Assembly: GCF_004917065.1 (NCBI RefSeq)
Contig: NZ_SSYA01000002.1
Span: 1,535,555-1,599,554 of the forward strand
DNA from: Geomonas ferrireducens
GTDB taxonomy: Bacteria; Desulfobacterota; Desulfuromonadia; Geobacterales; Geobacteraceae
Length of the DNA: 64,000 nt
Direction of reading: 5' to 3'
Position 1 is the stretch's first letter. Each line of letters opens with the position of its first letter. Shown one piece after another: positions 25,047 to 33,546 of this stretch. A program made the translations under genes and the position numbers. The notes under the pieces were generated by a model. It was not told the DNA's origin. It saw nothing but the letters and a program-made list of their open reading frames with translations, and made no database searches.

Positions 25047-25484
25047 TTATTCCTTGTCCGTCACGGTGGAGGCGATCTCGTCGAGGATGCCGTTCACGAA
25101 GGAGGCGGAGTCGTCGGCGCCAAACTTCTTGGCGACTTCGATCGCTTCGTTCATGGTGACGTTCTTCGGGATGTCCGGACGGTACACAAGCTCGAACACG
25201 GCAAGGCGCAGGATGTTCAGGTCGACGCGCGCCATGCGGGACATGCTCCAGTGCTTGGACTTCTCCGCGATACGGGCGTCGATCTCGGCAAGATGCGCGG
25301 CGACACCGCTCACAAGCTCGGTGGCGAAGGCATACGCCTTGGAGTTGGCCAAAAGGGTCGGCTCCTCTCCCTCGCCGAAGCTCTCGATGATCCTCTTCAG
25401 CGTGTGGTTCGGGTCCTGGGACACCAGGTCCTTGGAATAAAGCGCCTGCAGGGCGAGTTCCCTGCCTTCTCTACGCGTGGTCAA
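25047..25484 (-). CDS. nusB: Transcription antitermination factor NusB
   Basis: 145 residues, an all-helical RNA-binding protein acting with NusE on boxA of rRNA leaders. Begins [19 protein letters not shown] and ends [21 protein letters not shown]...FVNGILD, both family hallmarks. Start codon is TTG at 25484, immediately after the ribH stop (TAA-TTG). The ribosome-binding site AGGGAG lies inside the end of ribH, so expression is coupled to ribH. The ribH-nusB pairing is common in bacteria. Confidence 0.95.
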   Translation of the reverse strand: MTTRREGRELALQALYSKDLVSQDPNHTLKRIIESFGEGEEPTLLANSKAYAFATELVSGVAAHLAEIDARIAEKSKHWSMSRMARVDLNILRLAVFELVYRPDIPKNVTMNEAIEVAKKFGADDSASFVNGILDEIASTVTDKE

Positions 25485-25952
25485 TTATTTCATCTCCCTG
25501 TACAGATTGGCGGTCTCGATGACCGTCATGGCGGCGTCGAAGCCCTTGTTGCCGGCCTTGGTCCCGGCGCGCTCGATCGCCTGCTCGATGGTGTCGGTGG
25601 TCAGCACGCCGAAGGCGACGGGGATGCCGGCGTCAAGGGAGACGTGGGCAACGCCCTTGGAAACCTCGGCGCAGACATAGTCGAAGTGGGGGGTGGAGCC
25701 GCGGATCACGGCGCCCAGGCAGATGAGGGCGTCGTACTTGCCGGTTTCGGCCATTTTCTTAGCGGTGAGCGGGATCTCGAAAGCGCCCGGAACGCGCGCC
25801 ACGGTGATCTGCTGGTCGTCGGCACCGTGACGCACCAGTGCGTCCAGGGCCCCCTCGAGCAGTCTCTCGCCGATGAAGCTGTTGAAGCGGCCGACAACGA
25901 TGCCGAACCGGAGCCCTTCCGCGGTCAGTTTTCCCTCTACGTATTTAGGCAT
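25485..25952 (-). CDS. ribH: 6,7-dimethyl-8-ribityllumazine synthase
   Basis: 155 residues. Condenses 3,4-dihydroxy-2-butanone phosphate with the ribitylaminouracil. Motifs: [54 protein letters not shown] (catalytic His) and [27 protein letters not shown] (in two parts: [14 protein letters not shown] and [10 protein letters not shown]). Normal length for the icosahedral enzyme. Part of the riboflavin operon ribD-ribE-ribBA-ribH-nusB. Confidence 0.97.
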   Translation of the reverse strand: MPKYVEGKLTAEGLRFGIVVGRFNSFIGERLLEGALDALVRHGADDQQITVARVPGAFEIPLTAKKMAETGKYDALICLGAVIRGSTPHFDYVCAEVSKGVAHVSLDAGIPVAFGVLTTDTIEQAIERAGTKAGNKGFDAAMTVIETANLYREMK

Positions 25953-26060
25953 GATATGAACTCCTTAGAAACAGGTTGAGGTTGCGGCCAAAGTCGAGAA
26001 CATCCGACCGGACCGCAACCCGTATTTTTCTGCTGACAGCCGAAGTGAAGGTGCAGGGGG

Positions 26061-27263
26061 CTAGATGTTTTCCAGCAGGTGCCCCATCTTCTCGCGCTTG
26101 GTCTTCAGGTATTTCTCGTTGCTCTTGCTCGGCTTGATCTCTATGGGCACCCGCTCCACGATGTCGATGCCGTACCCTTGGAGGCCGATCAGCTTCTTCG
26201 GGTTGTTGGTCATCAGACGGATCTGCTTGACGCCCAGGTTAACGAGGATCTGCGCGCCGATGCCGTAATCGCGCAGGTCGGCCTTGAAGCCAAGCGCCAG
26301 GTTCGCCTCGACGGTGTCTTTTCCCTGGTCCTGCAGGGCGTAGGCCTTCAGCTTGTTGGTGAGCCCGATGCCGCGTCCTTCCTGGCGCATGTAGAGGATG
26401 ATCCCCTTTCCTTCCTTCTCGATGCGCTCCATGGCGGAGTGCAGCTGCTCGGCGCAGTCGCAGCGCACGGAGCCGAAGACGTCACCGGTGAGGCATTCGG
26501 AGTGCACGCGCACGAGGACCGGCTCTTCGCCCTTGATGTCCCCCTTCACGAGGGCCAGGTGCTCGAGCTTGTCGATGTCGTTCTCGAAAGCGACGGCACG
26601 GAAGTCACCAAAGGAGCTCGGGAGCGCAACGTCTACGGAGCGGCGCACAAGAGACTCGTGCTTCAGGCGATAGGCGACCAGGTCGGCGATGGTGCAGACC
26701 TTGATGCCGTGCTCCTTGGCGAACTTCTTGAGTGCCGGCATGCGGGCCATAGTGCCGTCCTCGTTCATGATCTCGCAGATCACGCCGGAAGGCTCGAGCC
26801 CGGCAAGACGGGCGAGGTCGACGGAACCTTCGGTCTGGCCGCTTCTGACCAGTACGCCGCCGTTTTTGGCGCGCAGCGGGAAGATGTGGCCGGGACGGGC
26901 GAGGTCGGAGGCCTGCGCGTCGGGCGCCACCGCGGTCAGGATGGTGTGGGCGCGGTCGGCGGCGGAGATGCCGGTGGTGACACCCTTCTTCGCCTCGATG
27001 GAAACGGTGAAGGCGGTGCCGAAGGAAGAGGTGTTGTCCTGCACCATAGGGGGCAGGTCGAGACGGTCGCAACGTTCCGTGGTCATGGTGAGGCAGATCA
27101 GGCCGCGGCCGAAGCGGGCCATGAAGTTGATCGCCTCGGGAGTCACGCACTGGGCCGCCATGGTGAGGTCGCCTTCGTTCTCGCGGTCCTCGTCGTCCAC
27201 CAGGATTACCATCCTGCCGGCCCTGATCTCCTCAATGGCTTCCTCGATGCTTGAAACAGACAT
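26061..27263 (-). CDS. ribBA: Bifunctional DHBP synthase / GTP cyclohydrolase II
   Basis: 400 residues. The N-terminal half is DHBP synthase ([15 protein letters not shown] acidic loop, [21 protein letters not shown] in two parts). The C-terminal half is GTP cyclohydrolase II ([20 protein letters not shown] zinc cysteines, [20 protein letters not shown]). It feeds both branches of riboflavin synthesis. The start at 27263 is chosen because GGAGAGGG precedes it and it matches the family's N-terminus; the frame open to 27365 adds unconserved residues. The intergenic spaces on either side carry no other gene. Confidence 0.96.
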   Translation of the reverse strand: MSVSSIEEAIEEIRAGRMVILVDDEDRENEGDLTMAAQCVTPEAINFMARFGRGLICLTMTTERCDRLDLPPMVQDNTSSFGTAFTVSIEAKKGVTTGISAADRAHTILTAVAPDAQASDLARPGHIFPLRAKNGGVLVRSGQTEGSVDLARLAGLEPSGVICEIMNEDGTMARMPALKKFAKEHGIKVCTIADLVAYRLKHESLVRRSVDVALPSSFGDFRAVAFENDIDKLEHLALVKGDIKGEEPVLVRVHSECLTGDVFGSVRCDCAEQLHSAMERIEKEGKGIILYMRQEGRGIGLTNKLKAYALQDQGKDTVEANLALGFKADLRDYGIGAQILVNLGVKQIRLMTNNPKKLIGLQGYGIDIVERVPIEIKPSKSNEKYLKTKREKMGHLLENI

Positions 27264-27399
27264 TTCTATACCCTCTCCTTGGTTCAGTGTCGGCCGGGAA
27301 TTCATGACGGCTGTCATATCCCGGACCGATTGGTTGGACAACAAACCTTGCAGGTCGTTGACCATAACAAAAAAACGGTGAAAGTGGAAGCGAAAGCGG

Positions 27400-28044
27400 C
27401 TACATAAAGCCGTTTTTCGCCAACAGGTCCAGGGTGACGCCGCCTTCCCTTGCCTCCCTACCCGCGAGCAGGCGCTCCAGGTAACGGCAGAGAAGGTCGG
27501 TTTCTATGTTCACCTCGTCCCCCGCGCGCTTTTGCAGGAGCGTGGTTTTCGAGGCGGTGTGCGGGATGATGTTGACGCTGAAGCTGTCCGGGCCGACGCT
27601 GTTCACGGTGAGGCTGATGCCGTCGATGGCCACCGATCCCTTGGCGGCGATGTATTTAGCGAACTCGGCCGGGAAGCGGAAGCTGAAGACGATGTTGCCG
27701 GCGACCTCGCGGCGTTCGGTGACGGTGGCGACGCAGTCGATGTGCCCGGAGACGAGGTGGCCGTCCAGGCGGTCGGACAGGCGCATGGCGCGTTCCATGT
27801 TGAGCGGCGAGCCGCTTTTGAGGTTCTTGAAGGCGGTGCGGTCGATGGTCTCCGGGGAGACGTCGAAGGTGACCGCGCCGCCGCCTTTGCGGACCACGGT
27901 GAGGCAGGCGCCGTTGATGGCGATGGAGTCGCCGATCCTGATCTCGTCGAGCGGGAGCGCGGTCTTGACGGTGAGGCTCCCCGAGGCGCCGCGGCGCTCG
28001 ATGGAAACCAGCTCGCCTACTGTTTCTATTAGACCTGTGAACAT
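27400..28044 (-). CDS. ribE: Riboflavin synthase, alpha subunit
   Basis: 214 residues. Dismutates two lumazines into riboflavin. It has the expected internal duplication of two lumazine-binding barrels, each with an MFTGLIE- or [14 protein letters not shown] signature ([38 protein letters not shown]). Lies between ribD and ribBA on the same strand. A 9-bp tandem repeat occupies the ribD-ribE gap directly upstream of its ribosome-binding site (AAGGAAATGC). Confidence 0.96.
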   Translation of the reverse strand: MFTGLIETVGELVSIERRGASGSLTVKTALPLDEIRIGDSIAINGACLTVVRKGGGAVTFDVSPETIDRTAFKNLKSGSPLNMERAMRLSDRLDGHLVSGHIDCVATVTERREVAGNIVFSFRFPAEFAKYIAAKGSVAIDGISLTVNSVGPDSFSVNIIPHTASKTTLLQKRAGDEVNIETDLLCRYLERLLAGREAREGGVTLDLLAKNGFM

Positions 28045-28065
28045 TGCATTTCCTTTTTTAGGATC

Positions 28066-28170
28066 GTCAGACCTGTCAGACCTGTCAGACCTGTCAGACC
28101 GGTCAGACCGGTCAGACCGGTCAGACTAGTCAGACTAGTCGGACTGGTCGGACTGTCGGACTGTCGGACG
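28066..28170. repeat. 9-bp minisatellite between ribD and ribE
   Basis: About twelve head-to-tail copies of a 9-base unit drift from GTCAGACCT (three copies) through GTCAGACCG (three), GTCAGACTA (two) and GTCGGACTG to two 8-base GTCGGACT copies. The ordered drift shows stepwise duplication. It lies inside the rib operon leader of ribE, so copy number could affect spacing or RNA structure; no protein is encoded. Confidence 0.9.
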
Positions 28171-28178
28171 GCTGCTCG

Positions 28179-29285
28179 CTATTGCGGCTTCCCGGGCTGC
28201 ACCGGGCTTCCTTCCACCAGAAGGTCGGCTCCTATCTTTTTTACGGTCATCCCTTCCAGGCGGATAGCGTCGGCCATGAGGGGCACGCCTTCGCCGGCGA
28301 AAAGACCGGTACCGGCGCCGCCGACGAGCTTCGGCGCCAGGAAGAACATGCAATGGTCGATGAGCCCCGCCCTCAGCGCGCCTCCGGCCAGATGATGCCC
28401 CCCTTCAAGCAGAACGGACTGCACGCCGCGCTCACCCAAACGCTCGAAAAGATGCTCCAGATCGACGCGCCCTTCCTTCTGCCGACAGACAAGCACTTCG
28501 GCGCCGCGCGCCCGCACCGCGTCGATCCGCGCGAGGTTGCCGCTGCAGGTGGCGATCACGGTCTTCGCTTCGGACTTCAAACTGAAAAGGGCGGCATGCA
28601 GCGGCAACCTGAGCGTCGAATCGACGATGACCCGCAGAGGGTCCTTGCCGCCGGGGACGCGACAGGTGAGCAGCGGGTCGTCCTTGATGACGGTGCCGAC
28701 TCCAACCATGATGGCGTCTAGCTTCCCGCGCAGACGGTGCACTTCGCGCCGCGCGGCGTCGCCGGTGACCCACTTGGAATCGCCTCCTGCGGTGGCGGTC
28801 TTCCCGTCCAGGGTCATGGCGCTCTTCAGCACCACATAGGGGCGCTTGGTCTGCATCCACTTGATAAAGCCGAGGTTCAACGCGCGGCTCTCGGCCTCTA
28901 AAAGCCCGACCTCGACCTCGATCCCCGCCTCTTCGAGCATGCGGATGCCGTTGCCCGAGACGACCGGGTTCGGGTCGACCATGGCTACGAAGACACGCGC
29001 AACGCGGGCCTCGATGAGCGCCTTGGCGCAGGGAGGGGTCTTGCCGAAATGGGAGCAGGGCTCGAGGGTCACATAGACATCGGAACCTTCTGCCTTTTCC
29101 CCCGCGGCACGCAGGGCGTGCACCTCGGCATGCGGCGTGCCCGCCTTTTTGTGCCACCCTTTGCCGACGACGGCGCCGTCCTTCACGATGACGCACCCGA
29201 CCGCCGGGTTGGGAGCGGTTTTCCCCACCCCTTTTCTCGCTTCGGCGAGCGCCATGCGCATCATTTTTTGATGGGTTGCGGACAT
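28179..29285 (-). CDS. ribD: Bifunctional pyrimidine deaminase/reductase
   Basis: 368 residues. The N-terminal zinc deaminase has PHAEVHAL (His52, Glu54) and LEPCSHFGKTPPC (Cys77, Cys86). The C-terminal reductase domain has KSAMTLDGKTATAGGDSKWV and VIVDSTLRLPL. It performs the second and third steps after GTP cyclohydrolase II. Opens the rib run, after nrdR. No FMN riboswitch is recognisable upstream; the space holds C/G-rich hairpin repeats instead. Confidence 0.96.
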   Translation of the reverse strand: MSATHQKMMRMALAEARKGVGKTAPNPAVGCVIVKDGAVVGKGWHKKAGTPHAEVHALRAAGEKAEGSDVYVTLEPCSHFGKTPPCAKALIEARVARVFVAMVDPNPVVSGNGIRMLEEAGIEVEVGLLEAESRALNLGFIKWMQTKRPYVVLKSAMTLDGKTATAGGDSKWVTGDAARREVHRLRGKLDAIMVGVGTVIKDDPLLTCRVPGGKDPLRVIVDSTLRLPLHAALFSLKSEAKTVIATCSGNLARIDAVRARGAEVLVCRQKEGRVDLEHLFERLGERGVQSVLLEGGHHLAGGALRAGLIDHCMFFLAPKLVGGAGTGLFAGEGVPLMADAIRLEGMTVKKIGADLLVEGSPVQPGKPQ

Positions 29286-29604
29286 TGGTTTTCCCTGTCT
29301 CAGTCGCGCCGCGCGGCGCGTGATCGCACGTTTCCCGCTTGTTCAAACTCCCCACTTTGCGAAGGGGGGCCGGGGGGGATTTGCTTTTTGGTTGGCACGT
29401 CCAAACAGCTGCTGCCTGTATCTGCATTCAGCCTGCACAGTTCGAAGGGATCGCAGGTCTAAAGGCAAATCCCCCCTGTCCCCCCCTTCGCAAAGGGGGG
29501 GACGCTGGGGCAAGTGCAATGATTTAATAGGTAGCTGTACTACATGTTCCCAGGCCCTTAAAGAACCTTCGCACAGTGGGAACCCGGGTGCTCATGCCGT
29601 GCTT
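29286..29604. repeat. Two CCCCTTCGCAAAGGGG repeat copies between nrdR and ribD
   Basis: Partial cores sit at about 29350-29382 (CCACTTTGCGAAGGGGGG) and 29466-29518 (CCCCCCTTCGCAAAGGGGGG, with the tail GACGCTGGGGCAAGTGCA). They are arranged so that both AAATCC flanks face each other. Near the nrdR end, GTTCCCA/TGGGAAC (29543-29584) could form a loose stem. No gene. Confidence 0.7.
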
Positions 29605-30057
29605 CTATTTCTTTAAGAGGTCCTGCAGCTCGACCATGAACTCACTGATGTCCTTGAACGAGCGGTACACGGAGGCGAAACGGACGTAGGCGACCTGGTC
29701 GACGGCGTGCAGCTCGGACATGATCCACTCGCCGAGGGTGGTGGTCGGAATCTCCCGCTCACCCGACTCCTGCATCTTCGTTTCGAGGCGATCAACGAGC
29801 TTCTCGATGGTATCAACCGAGACGGGGCGTTTCTCGCACGCCTTCTGGATGCCGGCGACGAGCTTCATCCGGTCGAAGGGCTCGCGCCTGCCGTCACGCT
29901 TGGTGACTAGCGGCAGCACTTCCTCGACGCGCTCGTGGGTGGTGAAGCGTTTGGCGCACGACTCGCACTCGCGGCGACGGCGTATCGCGGCGCCGCCCTT
30001 GTCCGGGCGGGAGTCGATCACCTTGCTGTCGCTGAATCCGCAAAAGGGGCATTTCAT
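29605..30057 (-). CDS. nrdR: Transcriptional repressor NrdR
   Basis: 150 residues. N-terminal zinc ribbon with Cys3, Cys6, Cys31 and Cys34 and the DSR and RRRREC features; then an ATP-cone ([23 protein letters not shown]). It senses ATP/dATP and represses ribonucleotide reductase genes through NrdR boxes. The ATG overlaps the stop of the dCMP deaminase gene as ATGA, tying nucleotide metabolism genes together. Confidence 0.97.
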   Translation of the reverse strand: MKCPFCGFSDSKVIDSRPDKGGAAIRRRRECESCAKRFTTHERVEEVLPLVTKRDGRREPFDRMKLVAGIQKACEKRPVSVDTIEKLVDRLETKMQESGEREIPTTTLGEWIMSELHAVDQVAYVRFASVYRSFKDISEFMVELQDLLKK

Positions 30058-30509
30058 GGCTGCGCCTCCTCGTACTTCTCGACGAGGATGCCGGACTCGC
30101 GGATCATCTCCTCCGCCAGCTGGTCAGGGTATCCGGTAAGGTAGACCACCCGCTTGATCCCCGAGTTGATCACCATCTTCGAGCAGATGATGCAGGGCAT
30201 GGTGTTGCAGTACAGGGTCGCCCCTTCAATGGAGGTGCCGTGCTTCGCCGCCTGGATGATGGCGTTCTGCTCGGCGTGCAGGCCGCGGCAGAGTTCGTGG
30301 CGCTCACCGGACGGTATGCCCATCTGTTCCCTCAGGCAGCCGATGTCCAGGCAGTGGGCAGTCCCGGATGGCGCACCGTTGTAGCCGGTGGCGAGGATGT
30401 TCTTGTCCTTCACCAGTACCGCGCCGACCTGTCGTCTCAGGCAGGTGGAACGCTTGGCGACCAGGCGTGTGATCTCGATGAAATATTCATCCCAGCTGGG
30501 ACGTGCCAT
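30054..30509 (-). CDS. Deoxycytidylate deaminase (ComEB-type)
   Basis: 151 residues. Zinc-dependent deamination of dCMP to dUMP. Ligands are in GLHAEQNAI (His78, Glu80) and MPCIIC (Cys106, Cys109). An extra Cys/His cluster ([16 protein letters not shown]) is typical of dCMP deaminases. Start 30509 has GAGGGC upstream; earlier in-frame starts lack a site. Coupled to nrdR downstream (ATGA overlap), 53 bases after the MFS gene. Confidence 0.93.
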   Translation of the reverse strand: MARPSWDEYFIEITRLVAKRSTCLRRQVGAVLVKDKNILATGYNGAPSGTAHCLDIGCLREQMGIPSGERHELCRGLHAEQNAIIQAAKHGTSIEGATLYCNTMPCIICSKMVINSGIKRVVYLTGYPDQLAEEMIRESGILVEKYEEAQP

Positions 30510-30562
30510 AAGTAGCCCTCTCATGTGAAATTTGGCCAGAATAGCGGTTTTCTGAGGCCCGG

Positions 30563-31822
30563 TCAAGCGGCGTGAGAGAATGGCGGAGCGCTTTCACATG
30601 AGACGCTGGCGCGCGTGGTGACAACGGCAACTTCTTCGTGCTCAGGCGGTGCCGCGGCGGAGAGCTGCACGCCCCCCCAGAGCTCGGCGGCGAACAGGGC
30701 CACGGCGGCAAGTCCCACCGCAGCTGCCGCGTGAAAAACGGCGGTGAGCCCAAGCGTTCCCTGCAGGAGTGCTCCCAAAAGCGGCCCCGCCACGAACCCG
30801 GCGTTCAGCACGGCGTTGAAGGTCCCCACGGTCGCCCCCATGCCGTACCGGGTCCCCTCCTCGACGAGGAGCGCGCTGCTCGCCGGCTGGGAGACGACGC
30901 TGAAAACGCCGATGGCGACCGCCAGTACCAGCATGGAGCCGAAACTTGTTGCGGCGGGAATGAGCAGGTACAAAAGGGAAACCGCGCCGCCGCCGAGAAG
31001 CACCAGCAGCGGGCGCGGCGCCCGGTCGGACAGGATCCCCATCGGGCGCAGCAAAAGCGTCATCGCGGCGGTACCCGAGGCGAGCACGAGTCCCGAGCGC
31101 AGCCCGGAAAGCCCCAGCTTGCTGCTAAGCAGGATGGGTAGGAAGGAGCCGGAAAGCGAGATGCCGCAGGCGCGCCCGAAGATGAAGGCAAGAAGGCCGC
31201 GGTAGCTGCCGCGCTGCAGCCCCAAAAGCGGGACGACGCCCCCCGGCACCGCAGAGCGCCCCGCGCGGAGGGCAGCATGTGGCAGGCGCCGCAACGCGAA
31301 GAGGAAGGCGGCGAGGCTTAAAAGCGTCACGGCGGCGAAGATGCCGGGATAGCCCCAGGTGTCTTTCAAGGCTCCACCTATCAGCGGCCCGAGGCCGAGC
31401 GGCGCGTAAAAGGAGATGTCGAAGGTCGCCATCACCCTCCCCCGCTCCTCTTTTCCGGTGGCGCTTCCGACCATGGAGAGGATGACCGGACGGAACATCG
31501 CGCAGCTCACCCCCTGAACGAGGCGTAGCAGGATGAGCTGAAGGACATCACGGGTGCAGAGGTAGCCGACGGATACCGCGAGGTAGAGAAAGAGGCTCGC
31601 AAGGACGATCCTGCGGTAGCCGACCCGGTCCGCGCACGCTCCGAGCACCGGGCTGAATATTATCTTGGAAAGGGAATAAAGAACCAGCGGCAGCCCGAGC
31701 ATGATTCCGCGGGCGCCGAGGCCGAAAAGGTAGGTCGGGAAAAAGGCGTCGGCGATGCCAAAGCCAAGCGTCACGGCGAAGTTGACCAGGAAAAGTGTCT
31801 TGAGCGGCGCGCGGTCTCCCAT
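30563..31822 (-). CDS. MFS transporter, 12 spans
   Basis: 419 residues. Twelve predicted helices. Motif A-like [22 protein letters not shown] follows helix 2 (split: [22 protein letters not shown]), and a related [15 protein letters not shown] follows helix 8. It probably exports or imports a small organic molecule; the substrate is unknown. It starts three bases after the bacteriohemerythrin stop, so it belongs to the same transcript as the flavoprotein operon upstream. It may therefore move the substrate or product of that reductase, though that is inference. Confidence 0.83.
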   Translation of the reverse strand: MGDRAPLKTLFLVNFAVTLGFGIADAFFPTYLFGLGARGIMLGLPLVLYSLSKIIFSPVLGACADRVGYRRIVLASLFLYLAVSVGYLCTRDVLQLILLRLVQGVSCAMFRPVILSMVGSATGKEERGRVMATFDISFYAPLGLGPLIGGALKDTWGYPGIFAAVTLLSLAAFLFALRRLPHAALRAGRSAVPGGVVPLLGLQRGSYRGLLAFIFGRACGISLSGSFLPILLSSKLGLSGLRSGLVLASGTAAMTLLLRPMGILSDRAPRPLLVLLGGGAVSLLYLLIPAATSFGSMLVLAVAIGVFSVVSQPASSALLVEEGTRYGMGATVGTFNAVLNAGFVAGPLLGALLQGTLGLTAVFHAAAAVGLAAVALFAAELWGGVQLSAAAPPEHEEVAVVTTRASVSCESAPPFSHAA

Positions 31823-31825
31823 GGT

Positions 31826-32233
31826 TTACCCCCGCGAGGTGAGAAAGAGCTCGAAGGCGCGGTCGTGCACCTCGATGTGCTCGAGCCACATGAGGCGGAT
31901 CCGCTCCAGCGCATCGGGCAGGGCGTCCTCCCTCTTTTGCAGCTGGTAACGGAGTTTCGCGGTATCGATGCTGATGGAGCGGTGGCGAATGCTGTGCTCA
32001 CGCACCATCGGAAAGGCGACCAATTCCATGAAGCTCTCCTCCGGCCCGATATGCCTCAGGGTCTCGTTCACCAGTTGGTCCAGCTCGCCGCTCAGATCAC
32101 AGCCGGGCTGCCGGCGCGCCTTTTCCGCGATCCGGTTCAGGCGAGCGATGATGCTGCGGTGGCGGCTGTCCCACTCGTCGAGGGAGCCGAGGCAACCGTT
32201 TTGCGGGGAGAACCCGTTGCTGTTCCGTTCCAT
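31826..32233 (-). CDS. Bacteriohemerythrin-like protein
   Basis: 135 residues. Ligand pattern of bacteriohemerythrins is visible: DSRHRSIIARLNRIAE, LRHIGPEESFM (His...Glu), REHSIRHRSI and MWLEHIEVHDRAFELFL (His...Asp at the end). A di-iron site for O2 or NO is expected. Start 32233 has GAGGAC upstream; the longer frame reads through GC-rich leader. It is fourth in the sigma-54-driven run, between porin and MFS genes, and might protect the oxygen-sensitive reductase or sense redox. Confidence 0.78.
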   Translation of the reverse strand: MERNSNGFSPQNGCLGSLDEWDSRHRSIIARLNRIAEKARRQPGCDLSGELDQLVNETLRHIGPEESFMELVAFPMVREHSIRHRSISIDTAKLRYQLQKREDALPDALERIRLMWLEHIEVHDRAFELFLTSRG

Positions 32234-32284
32234 GCGTGTCCTCAAAGTGCGGGGGGAGAGCCCCCCCCGCGGTCTTTTCACCTG

Positions 32285-33463
32285 CTAGAAACTCATCTGC
32301 CACTTGGCGCCGGCGATCAGGGAACGCGGCTCCTTCTGCCCCAGGGAGTTCTTGAAGTCGTTGATGTAGTCGACCTCCGGGACGATGTTGAAGTGCTTGC
32401 CGACGGCGTAGTTCACGTTGACGAACGAGGCCATGCGGGCGTCGGTGTGGGCGATCGAGTTGTCGTCGACCACGTAGGAGGCGCCGGTGTAGAGCGTCGC
32501 ACGGTCGGTGACGCGGTAACCCAACTGCCCGAAGCCGCCGTAGGTGTGCGAGTTCTTGCCGTGCAGCACGTCGTAGTAGGCGCCGTTGGCCTGGCCGGGG
32601 TTGGCGAGGGTGTTGCCGGTGCCGTTGCCGGTCGCGGTGCTCATGAGGTCGCCGGTGTTCTGGCCGGCGAAGACGTTGTAGCTGAACTCGAGCGGTGCGA
32701 GATCCACCTTGCCATGGAAGAAGGCGAGGTAGGAGTAGATGTCGTGCTTGATCGGGGTCGAGTCGTTGACCGAGCTGGTGACCTTGTACATGTTGCCGGC
32801 GACGCCGCCGCCGTAGCTCCAGTTGTCGAGCTTCCCTTCGTAGCCGACCACCATCTTCGGGAGCATGGTGTCGTAGTCGGTGTAGGTCGTCTGGTAGCTG
32901 TTCCCGGTCTGGCTGTAGGCCGCGGTCACGTCGGCGTTGGGCGAGACGTTGGTGGTGTTGTTGGCCTGGTTGCCGACGCGCGGCTGCATGGCGGTGACGT
33001 AGAGGCCGTTGTTCATGGTCACCTTGATGTTCGCGTAGCGGCCGTCCCAAAGCGAGCCGTAGCCGTTGAAGCCGCCGTCGCTGTCCCAGACCTGTTGCGA
33101 GCGGAACACGTACGGGCTCGGCGTCTTACCGATGCGCAGTTTCCCTTGGCCGAAATCCCACTCGGCGAAGAGGAGGCGAACTTCCACACCCTTGGAGTAC
33201 GCCTTCGGGTTGTAGAGACCGAGTTCGGCTACGCCGGAGTACTCGCCTTCTTTCACCTTGACGCCGACGAAGCTGTCGCCGAAGTTGTCGAGGCTGAAGT
33301 CGCTGTCGTGCCTCTTGTCGCCGGCAGCGTTGTAGAAGTTGTTCTGGGTCCAGAAGGTCCCGAGCTTGATGTTGCCGTAGGCGTTGAGGTCGACGGCCAG
33401 TGCCGGTGCGGAGCATGTCAGTACGCCGGCCAGTGCCATGGCGCCTAAATTCATCTTCTTCAT
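32285..33463 (-). CDS. Outer-membrane porin
   Basis: 392 residues. Sec signal (MKKMNLGAMALAGVLTCSAPALA) followed by alternating amphipathic strands and many aromatic girdle residues (VDLNAYGNIKLGTFW, SFVGVKVKEGEYSGVAEL, HTYGGFGQLGYRV). It ends with a C-terminal strand SLIAGAKWQMSF with terminal Phe, the outer-membrane insertion signal. It probably forms a trimeric barrel for small organic substrates. Lies between the flavoprotein and hemerythrin genes in one operon, consistent with uptake of the acceptor into the periplasm. Confidence 0.85.
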   Translation of the reverse strand: MKKMNLGAMALAGVLTCSAPALAVDLNAYGNIKLGTFWTQNNFYNAAGDKRHDSDFSLDNFGDSFVGVKVKEGEYSGVAELGLYNPKAYSKGVEVRLLFAEWDFGQGKLRIGKTPSPYVFRSQQVWDSDGGFNGYGSLWDGRYANIKVTMNNGLYVTAMQPRVGNQANNTTNVSPNADVTAAYSQTGNSYQTTYTDYDTMLPKMVVGYEGKLDNWSYGGGVAGNMYKVTSSVNDSTPIKHDIYSYLAFFHGKVDLAPLEFSYNVFAGQNTGDLMSTATGNGTGNTLANPGQANGAYYDVLHGKNSHTYGGFGQLGYRVTDRATLYTGASYVVDDNSIAHTDARMASFVNVNYAVGKHFNIVPEVDYINDFKNSLGQKEPRSLIAGAKWQMSF

Positions 33464-33546
33464 GTACAGATCCCCTTACGATTGGTAGTCGTTGATCGTT
33501 TTGCACTGCCTGCCGCGGCGGCGGGCGCCACGGCAGGCTCTCCTCG

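Noticed and set aside
28435..29430. 331-codon minus-strand ORF overlapping ribD in another frame
   Set aside because: Arg/Gly-rich shadow translation; ribD is intact in its own frame.
29286..29604. FMN riboswitch before ribD
   Set aside because: No conserved RFN blocks; only hairpin repeats are present.
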